Shown here piece after piece: positions 22,406-27,694 of a stretch of DNA of 27,694 nt. The notes under the pieces were generated by a model. That model had not been told where the DNA came from, did no database searches, and saw only the letters and a list, made by a program, of their open reading frames with translations. The stretch covers positions 1 to 27,694 of the forward strand of contig JAEXLD010000082.1 of the NCBI GenBank assembly GCA_023445445.1, read 5' to 3'. The DNA is from Bacillota bacterium. GTDB taxonomy: Bacteria > Bacillota > Clostridia > Clostridiales > Clostridiaceae. The position numbers were made by a program, and so were the translations under genes. Numbering within the stretch: the first letter of the stretch is position 1; each line of letters begins with the position of its first letter.

Positions 22406-24328
22406 CTATTCTGCATCTAAATATAATTCTTTTTTATTTCCATGTAATAAATTATTTACATATAATGGTTTTTTCTTTCCATGCCAGAAATTATCTGCCA
22501 TCCTTGTTATCCAAGGCATAATATAGTAGTCAAGTCCAAATGTCCTACCTGCACCACTCATTAATGCTATTGAACCAAATACATACCATAATATGTCCCA
22601 TCCAGCCATAGCACATAAGATAAAGTTAATTGGCATAACAACTGAAACAGCGCCCCATATGAATGTAAATAATCCTACTATCAAGCAAAGGCCCATTCCG
22701 ATTTCCATTAATACAACTATTCTTTGGAACCAAACAGCTACTTCTGGATTTGGCATCATAAATTCCATAATTGTAGCATACCAACCTGGAATTTCTTTAA
22801 ATATTGGTGTAGCCCATTCAGTTGCAGTTTCTCCAGCACCTGCTGCTGAAGCTGCTGATGTTGCATCTTGTAACCATGTAAATGGCATTTTTACATTACC
22901 TGCTTTAGTCCAGCTATCTGCACCAATTTCTATACTATTAAAGAAGCCTTTAATGCTACCAGCATCCCACATCTTTTCCCATGTAGAATCTCCTAATAAC
23001 TTCTTAATACCTTCAATTAACCATAAACAACCTATATACATTCTTAATGGTATTAACCATAATCTATTTCCCTTAGATGATACATGGCCTCTCATTACTG
23101 ATCTTCTATCTTCCATATTAAAGAATTCATGTTGTAAGTAGTTATAAACAGCATTAATGTTATTTACTCCCCATAAGTAGTACATATTAACTAGATGTTT
23201 CATTATCATTGCAAAGAATCCAGATAATTTAATTCCACTTAAGTTAGCAACACAGTATCTTCCACCGATTGAAACCATAAATCCATGGTATTTTCCTTGG
23301 AATTTTTCCATTTCTTTATTTTCTATTGAAGCAATTATATTCTTAACTGCTGTATTAGCTGTTTGTTCTGCTGCTTCAACTATTTGTGGAGTTCCCCTAC
23401 CAGCTTCTTCTTCATAATAAGCCATATCTCCAACAACAAATACATCTTTCTTTCCTACAGCTTGCATATATTCATTAGTTTGTAATCTTCCTGCTCTAGC
23501 TGTTTCTAATCCATACTCTTTAGCATCTTGATTTCCTTGAATTCCACAAGTCCATATTAAAGTTCTTGTACTAATTTCTTCTCCACTCTTTAAAGTTATC
23601 TTATCTTCGCTAACTTCTACTATAGGTGAATTCTTTAATATTTCTACTCCATGCTTAACCATATACTTTTCAGCTTTGTCAGCTTGTTTTCTATCTAACA
23701 TATTTAAGATAGTTCCCATAGCTTCAACAACTTTTAAAGTAACTTCGCTTTCATCTACATTATATTCTCTTGCTAATCTGCTCTTCCATTCTAGAAGTTC
23801 TCCAGCCATTTCAATACCAGTAAATCCTGAACCTGCTACTATAAATGTAAGCATTTCTTTTCTCTTACCAGCATTTCTTTCAAGGCTTGCTTTAGCAAAC
23901 ATATCTTCAATATGATGTCTTATTTTAAGTGCATCTTCAAATGACCATAAAGTAAAGCCATTTTCTTTTACTCCAGGAACTCCAAAGAAAGCAGGTTCAC
24001 TTCCTGTACCTATAATTAAATAATCATATGAATATTTTCCATTTGTAGTTTCTACAACTTTATTATCTGTATCAACTTTCTCTATAAAATCTGTTACAAC
24101 TTTAACTTTTGATTTTCCGAAAATTTTACATAATTCAACTTGTACTGATTCAGGATGAACTCTTCCCCCTGCAACTTCATGTAATTCTGTCATTAATGTA
24201 TGAAATGGATTTCTATCTATTAAAGTAATTTCCACATCATCATTTTTCTTATATTTCTTGGCTAATTTCTTAGCAGCATGTACACCACCATATCCTGCAC
24301 CAAGAACGAGTATCTTATTTTTTGACAT
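22406..24328 (-). CDS. ndh2: Type II NADH dehydrogenase with C-terminal membrane domain (EET Ndh2)
   Basis: Oxidises NADH with FAD and passes electrons to quinone without pumping protons. The 640 residues divide into an NDH-2 part (1-400) and a membrane part (420-610). FAD Rossmann motif LVLGAGYGG (8-16), NAD motif IVAGSGFTGIEMAGE (163-177) and the second FAD block DVFVVGDMA (295-303) are intact. The C-terminal part has about four hydrophobic segments (424-441, 536-556, 558-575, 577-592) of DoxX-like type with a Gly/Ala/Ser-rich loop (489-505). Listeria Ndh2 of the EET system has the same extended layout. A Rex-like operator lies in its upstream region, as is known for ndh in other Firmicutes. 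Confidence 0.93.
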   Translation of the reverse strand: MSKNKILVLGAGYGGVHAAKKLAKKYKKNDDVEITLIDRNPFHTLMTELHEVAGGRVHPESVQVELCKIFGKSKVKVVTDFIEKVDTDNKVVETTNGKYSYDYLIIGTGSEPAFFGVPGVKENGFTLWSFEDALKIRHHIEDMFAKASLERNAGKRKEMLTFIVAGSGFTGIEMAGELLEWKSRLAREYNVDESEVTLKVVEAMGTILNMLDRKQADKAEKYMVKHGVEILKNSPIVEVSEDKITLKSGEEISTRTLIWTCGIQGNQDAKEYGLETARAGRLQTNEYMQAVGKKDVFVVGDMAYYEEEAGRGTPQIVEAAEQTANTAVKNIIASIENKEMEKFQGKYHGFMVSIGGRYCVANLSGIKLSGFFAMIMKHLVNMYYLWGVNNINAVYNYLQHEFFNMEDRRSVMRGHVSSKGNRLWLIPLRMYIGCLWLIEGIKKLLGDSTWEKMWDAGSIKGFFNSIEIGADSWTKAGNVKMPFTWLQDATSAASAAGAGETATEWATPIFKEIPGWYATIMEFMMPNPEVAVWFQRIVVLMEIGMGLCLIVGLFTFIWGAVSVVMPINFILCAMAGWDILWYVFGSIALMSGAGRTFGLDYYIMPWITRMADNFWHGKKKPLYVNNLLHGNKKELYLDAE

Positions 24329-24642
24329 GTTGAACCCTTCCCTTCATTTAAATAATTCTAAAATAGCATATCTAATTCTATACACTATTTGTTAAGATGT
24401 CTATATCAATCAAAAAAAAAATTGTCGTTTTTTTAACAATATTTCATTCATTTTTTTAAAATTTTCTCTTCTTAAACCCTTATATTTCCTAATTTGTAGG
24501 CAATTATTCATAAATTTTTACTATTAATTTTTCTTATATATCATAAGTAATTCGAATATCAATTATAATATATTTTGTGTATAATTAACTAGTAATTAAA
24601 ACAATTCGACGTAAATTAAATAAGTTTAAGGGGGATTTTGTT
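24329..24642. other. 314-base divergent control region between ndh2 and pplA
   Basis: Very AT-rich and gene-free. It holds a Rex-like site (24422-24439), an extra half site TTGTTAA (24389-24395), and TATAAT elements for pplA on plus at 24561-24566 and 24579-24584 without good -35 boxes. The frame 24585-25031 on minus is a shadow of pplA. I see no terminator or RNA structure. Confidence 0.6.
24422..24439. promoter_or_regulatory. Rex-like operator
   Basis: TTGTCGTTTTTTTAACAA against the clostridial Rex consensus TTGTTAAnnnnTTAACAA: 11 of 14 defined positions match, with a perfect right half. It lies about 95 bases upstream of ndh2 and 200 upstream of pplA. Rex senses the NADH/NAD ratio, which would suit an NADH dehydrogenase. 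The binding call is inference. Confidence 0.4.
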
Positions 24643-25068
24643 ATGAAATCAAGAAGAGTTATAAGCTTATTAGCAGTTGCTGCTTTAGCTACTACTATGT
24701 TTGTAGGATGCGGCAATAAAGAAGAAGCTAAAGAATCAGGATTAAAGAACGGTACATACGAAGCTACTGGTGAAAAAGACGATAAAGGAAATACTGCTTC
24801 AATTAAAATAGAAGTTAAAGATGGAAAAATTGCTACTGTTAAATATGATGAAGTTTCTTCAGAAGGCGTAAGCAAGTTAGATAACGAAGAATACAACACA
24901 AATATGAAAGCTAAAAGTGGTACTAATCCAATCGAAGCTTTCCCAGCTTTAGAAAAAGCTTTAGTTGAAAAACAAGATGCTGATGCAGTTGATACTGTAA
25001 CAGGAGCTACAAGTACTTCAAACAACTTCAAAGCTTTAGCTAAAGAAGCTTTAAAAGACGCTAAGTAA
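24643..25068 (+). CDS. pplA: Flavinylated surface lipoprotein, single FMN-binding domain (PplA-like)
   Basis: Predicted last carrier of the EET chain, passing electrons outside the cell. The 141 residues have a lipoprotein signal (lipobox FVGC, Cys23), a short charged linker and one FMN-binding domain (about 36-138). The flavin-attachment motif DTVTGATST ends with Thr125, the expected covalent FMN site made by an ApbE transferase, and the next-but-one gene encodes one. Listeria PplA has two such domains, so this is the short form. The coding sequence uses more C-ending codons (AAC, GAC, TAC, TTC, ATC) than its neighbours, as in highly expressed genes. A strong AAGGGGG ribosome site and an own terminator fit high expression. 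Confidence 0.9.
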   Translation: MKSRRVISLLAVAALATTMFVGCGNKEEAKESGLKNGTYEATGEKDDKGNTASIKIEVKDGKIATVKYDEVSSEGVSKLDNEEYNTNMKAKSGTNPIEAFPALEKALVEKQDADAVDTVTGATSTSNNFKALAKEALKDAK

Positions 25069-25083
25069 TATTTTTTAAATAGG

Positions 25084-25107
25084 GACTTTAGGCAAAAGCC
25101 TAAAGTC
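25084..25107 (+). terminator. Terminator of pplA
   Basis: GACTTTAGGC-AAAA-GCCTAAAGTC (10-bp perfect stem) followed by TTTTGTTATTTTTATATTTTT. It lies between pplA and fmnB, so fmnB should be made at lower level by read-through or from its own promoter. Confidence 0.92.
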
Positions 25108-25169
25108 TTTTGTTATTTTTATATTTTTGCTTATAATAATATTAATTATTATTTTTAAGGAGGATTTTT

Positions 25170-26216
25170 ATGCCAAAAAAAACACTAAAGCCCCTTGCTT
25201 TTTTCTTTTTGTTTATTTTCTCTCTTTCCACTTTTGTTAGTTGCTCAAAAAGCACTAAAACATCAGAACCTTTGGAAAGAACTGAATTATTAATGGGAAC
25301 TGTTGTTACTATAACTCTTTATGATAGTGATGATGAAGAAATCTTAAATAAAGTATTTAATAAAGTTAAAGAACTGGAATCTATTTTAAGTATAAATGAA
25401 AATGGAACATTAGTAGATAAAATAAATGATGCCGCAGGCATTAGTCCTGTAAAAGCAGATGATTATACATATACTGTTGTAAAAAAGGGTGTAGAATATT
25501 CAAAGCTTTCTAATGGATTATTTGATATTTCAGTAGGTCCAATAGTAAAACTATGGAGTATAGGACTTCCTGAAGCAAAAGTTCCAACTCAAGAGGAAAT
25601 AAATGAAAAACTTCCCCTAATTGGATATAACAATATCGAACTTAATGATGATGATAAAACTATATACTTAAAGAAAAAAGGTATGATGATTGATTTAGGT
25701 GGTATAGCAAAGGGTTATACAGCTGATGTAATTTCAGAGCTTTTAACTGAAGAAGGTGTTAAAAGTGCTATAATAAATTTAGGTGGAAATGTCTTTGCTC
25801 ACGGCAAAAAAATAAATGGATCTGATTGGAGAATAGGTATCCAAAATCCTTTTTCTGAACGTGGTGGTATTATTGGAACTATTACAACTAATAATAAGTC
25901 AATAGTTACTTCTGGAATATATGAAAGATATATTGAAGAGAATGGAATTAAATATCATCATATTTTAAGTCCTAAAACGGGGTATCCTTATGAAAATGAA
26001 ATTGCTGGTATCACTATAGTAAGTAATAAATCTATAGATGGAGATGCATTATCTACTTCAGTATTTGCAATGGGTGTAGAAGAAGGTATGAAGTTTGTAA
26101 ATTCTATAGATGGAATAGATGCAATCTTTATAACTAAGGATAACAAGGTTTATATAACTGATAGCTTAAAAGATATATTTACCTTAACTAATACTGATTT
26201 TACATTAGTAAATTAA
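25170..26216 (+). CDS. fmnB: FAD:protein FMN transferase, ApbE family lipoprotein (FmnB)
   Basis: Moves FMN from FAD to a Thr of target proteins, here presumably PplA. The 348 residues begin with a lipoprotein signal peptide (lipobox FVSC, Cys25), so it acts outside the membrane, as FmnB of Listeria does. ApbE family blocks are present in order: LLMGTVVTITLY (40-51), DLGGIAKGYTAD (175-186), AIINLGGNVFAHG, SIVTSGIYERY, YHHILSPKTGYP and the Asp-containing DGDALSTSVFAMG. The ribosome site AAGGAGG is strong. It follows pplA across 101 bases containing that gene's terminator. The repeat copy B downstream acts as its own terminator. Confidence 0.93.
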   Translation: MPKKTLKPLAFFFLFIFSLSTFVSCSKSTKTSEPLERTELLMGTVVTITLYDSDDEEILNKVFNKVKELESILSINENGTLVDKINDAAGISPVKADDYTYTVVKKGVEYSKLSNGLFDISVGPIVKLWSIGLPEAKVPTQEEINEKLPLIGYNNIELNDDDKTIYLKKKGMMIDLGGIAKGYTADVISELLTEEGVKSAIINLGGNVFAHGKKINGSDWRIGIQNPFSERGGIIGTITTNNKSIVTSGIYERYIEENGIKYHHILSPKTGYPYENEIAGITIVSNKSIDGDALSTSVFAMGVEEGMKFVNSIDGIDAIFITKDNKVYITDSLKDIFTLTNTDFTLVN

Positions 26217-26218
26217 AA

Positions 26219-26304
26219 ATGTAGAATTATTGATGTAATTCCAAAGGAATTACTAAAAAGATATATATTTTAGAAACTCCTAAGGGAGTTTCTTCTTTTA
26301 TTTT
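26219..26304 (-). repeat. Dispersed hairpin repeat, copy B
   Basis: The reverse complement of copy A (128-212) with about two substitutions and one extra T. Hairpins: GTAATTCC-AAA-GGAATTAC (26235-26253) and the AGAAACTCC/GGAGTTTCT palindrome (26272-26293). On plus the latter is followed by TCTTTTATTTTACATTTTT, giving fmnB a terminator. It starts two bases after the fmnB stop codon. Confidence 0.82.
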
Positions 26305-26318
26305 ACATTTTTCATTAT

Positions 26319-27404
26319 TCATTTTACATTGTGAGACAGCTCCCTTTTTGTTATTTTTAAGGCTAATAAAACTGCTAATAATCCTGAAAATAATTTTACA
26401 ATTATATAAATATAAGCTATCTCCTTAGCCTCAGTAACTACGTAAGCAAGTTGTCCACCAAATACATAGGCACCTGCTACAGAAAAAGCTGAACATATAA
26501 CTTTCCCTCTATTATCCAACTTATCAAAATTAGTGAATACTATAACTGCTGAAGCTAAACTTCCTATTAAAGCTGTAACAGAATGTGAATTTATAGCCAT
26601 AATATCTCCCAGCCTTTTAATTGTATTCTTAAATAACCTTTTTATTACTTCAATCATTACATTAGCACCAGACAAAAATATTGCTATTTTCCCTACAATA
26701 GTAATCGATTCTTCTAATGGTAATAAGTTTTTAACTATTTCTATACCTGTAATTGATTTTATTCCTTGAAGTCCTAATCCAATTATTCCCACTATAAATA
26801 TAATTTTTGCAAGGCCCTTAAAGTATTTTATCATCTTATCAGGTATCTTATTTAATCCTATAATTATTAATAATGAAATTAAAACTATTGGTAAAATATT
26901 TTTAGCAATATCTAATATTGGTATTTTTAAAAGTACTCCACCTAAAAATAATCCTATAGGTAATGTTACTATCCCACATAGTACTCCCTTGCATAATATA
27001 TCTATATTTTTTTTATCTATTATGCCTAATGCTAAAGGTAATGTGAAACTTATAGTACAACCTAACATAGATGCTATTAATATTCCAGAAAAATAAACTT
27101 CCAGTTTATTACTAGCAATAGCCTCTGCAATTTTATATCCTCCCATATCCACAGCAATAACAGATGATGAAAGAATACTTGGAGTAATAAAATTATCATT
27201 AAATAATGGAACTACATATTTAATTAAATAATCTGAAATTAAAGGAGTTATTGAAAGTATTCCTAGCATTGATAGAGCTAAAGAGCCCATACTTTTAATA
27301 CCACTTTCTATTCCACTACTTAAATTTAATTTTCCACCAATAATATAATCAAAAATACCTAAGCTAAAGAAAATTCCAACCACATATATAACTACTTTTT
27401 CCAT
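26319..27404 (-). CDS. eutH: Ethanolamine permease EutH
   Basis: A 361-residue integral membrane protein with about ten hydrophobic segments. The EutH family is recognised from the N-terminal IFDYIIGGKLNLSSGIESGIKSMGSLALSMLGI region (18-50, described by its ends), AVDMGGYKIAEAIA (84-97), the GANVMIEVIKR block and NSHSVTALIGSLAS. EutH imports ethanolamine, mainly at low pH where free diffusion is limiting. No other eut gene is in the window, so it is an isolated copy. The last residues (RELSHNVK) fall in sequence that resembles the flank of the dispersed repeat. The ribosome site AGGAG lies 7 bases before the ATG. Confidence 0.88.
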   Translation of the reverse strand: MEKVVIYVVGIFFSLGIFDYIIGGKLNLSSGIESGIKSMGSLALSMLGILSITPLISDYLIKYVVPLFNDNFITPSILSSSVIAVDMGGYKIAEAIASNKLEVYFSGILIASMLGCTISFTLPLALGIIDKKNIDILCKGVLCGIVTLPIGLFLGGVLLKIPILDIAKNILPIVLISLLIIIGLNKIPDKMIKYFKGLAKIIFIVGIIGLGLQGIKSITGIEIVKNLLPLEESITIVGKIAIFLSGANVMIEVIKRLFKNTIKRLGDIMAINSHSVTALIGSLASAVIVFTNFDKLDNRGKVICSAFSVAGAYVFGGQLAYVVTEAKEIAYIYIIVKLFSGLLAVLLALKITKRELSHNVK

Positions 27405-27461
27405 TCTTAACTCTCCTAATTTAAATAAGATTATTTTATCAGAATTTTAAACAACAAAAAA

Positions 27462-27481
27462 GAGGCTATAGTAATAGCCTC
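27462..27481. terminator. Hairpin between eutH and the Cys-rich gene
   Basis: GAGGCTAT-AGTA-ATAGCCTC, a perfect 8-bp stem. CTTTTTTGTTATTT follows on plus and TTTTTTGTTGTTT on minus. It ends the minus-strand gene at 27507 before eutH. Confidence 0.88.
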
Positions 27482-27506
27482 CTTTTTTGTTATTTATTTT
27501 TTAAAA

Positions 27507-27694
27507 TTAACAATTGCAGCAACCTTGGCCATGATCTCCAGGTTTATTATCACAATTTTCAGGTTTGCCTATACACTTTCCATTATATGAGGAAGTTTCT
27601 AATTCTGTATATTTTATTACAATATTGTCTTTATAAATCTTTAACATATATTTTGTATTTGGGCATAATGGTCCTAATAAGAATTGTCCATGAC
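27507..27694 (-). CDS. Cysteine-rich C-terminus of an unknown protein (partial at window end)
   Basis: The minus-strand frame is open from the window edge to TAA at 27507-27509, about 62 codons. It reads like the end of a larger beta-rich protein (KYMLKIYKDNIVIKY in the middle). The last 22 residues hold five Cys in the pattern C-x6-C-x10-C-C-x-C, with His and Gly between, ending GQGCCNC. Such tails often bind metal or form disulfides. I do not recognise the family; no domain can be named from this fragment. A terminator follows directly. Confidence 0.65.
   Translation of the reverse strand, partial: HGQFLLGPLCPNTKYMLKIYKDNIVIKYTELETSSYNGKCIGKPENCDNKPGDHGQGCCNC

Noticed and set aside
22593..23141. 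182-codon plus-strand frame
   Set aside because: It lies entirely opposite ndh2, has no ribosome site or family signature, and is a shadow of the membrane-coding region.
24585..25031. 148-codon minus-strand frame opposite pplA
   Set aside because: pplA has the lipobox, FMN motif, ribosome site and terminator; the shadow results from its unusual codon choice.

Overview
The window is very AT-rich and densely packed. Its genes (spoIIR, yabG, sipL, CotS-family kinases, veg, cyanophycin genes, a Listeria-type flavin electron-transfer locus) point to an endospore-forming Clostridium of the sensu stricto group. It resembles the C. perfringens or C. botulinum lineage, but I cannot fix the species. 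No rRNA, tRNA or CRISPR array was seen.

Layout. 1-126: 3' end of an IS3-family insertion sequence, abutting a short dispersed hairpin repeat. 269-8239 (minus strand): pyrG, a small unknown gene, a DUF1934 gene, spoIIR, ispE, and the cyanophycin pair cphB-cphA. 8466-11750 (minus): sipL, veg and yabG. A predicted ~88-nt small RNA on the plus strand lies between veg and sipL. 11845-18213: a spore-surface block in which CotS-like kinase genes (minus) face two paralogous GT4 glycosyltransferases (plus). One member of the kinase operon has lost its catalytic motifs. 18210-20345: an orphan membrane-anchored solute-binding protein divergent from a LysR regulator. 20354-26216: an extracellular electron transfer (EET) locus, dmkB-eetB-eetA-ndh2 on minus and pplA-fmnB on plus. 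26319-27404: an isolated eutH. 27507-27694: the C-terminal end of a cysteine-rich unknown protein.

How the genes fit together. Much of the left two thirds serves sporulation. SpoIIR signals across the forespore membrane, SipL ties SpoIVA to the coat, YabG matures coat proteins, and CphA/CphB make and degrade a nitrogen-storage polymer that has been linked to clostridial spores. The CotS-like kinases and glycosyltransferases probably act on the coat or on surface glycans. The right third encodes a route from NADH through Ndh2 and a quinone to a flavinylated surface lipoprotein (PplA, loaded by FmnB). The dedicated quinone prenyltransferase (dmkA) and the flavin transporter known from Listeria are not in this window.

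Non-coding structure is rich. A two- or three-hairpin repeat occurs four times at gene ends and appears to act as terminators. Two near-identical copies lie in inverted orientation about 26 kb apart. Other notable sites are a convergent terminator built from the coding ends of two genes, tandem consensus promoters for veg, candidate sigma-K, sigma-E and sigma-F promoters, a Rex-like operator at ndh2/pplA, a palindrome at the LysR promoter, and a hairpin that separates the Shine-Dalgarno from the start codon of the DUF1934 gene.
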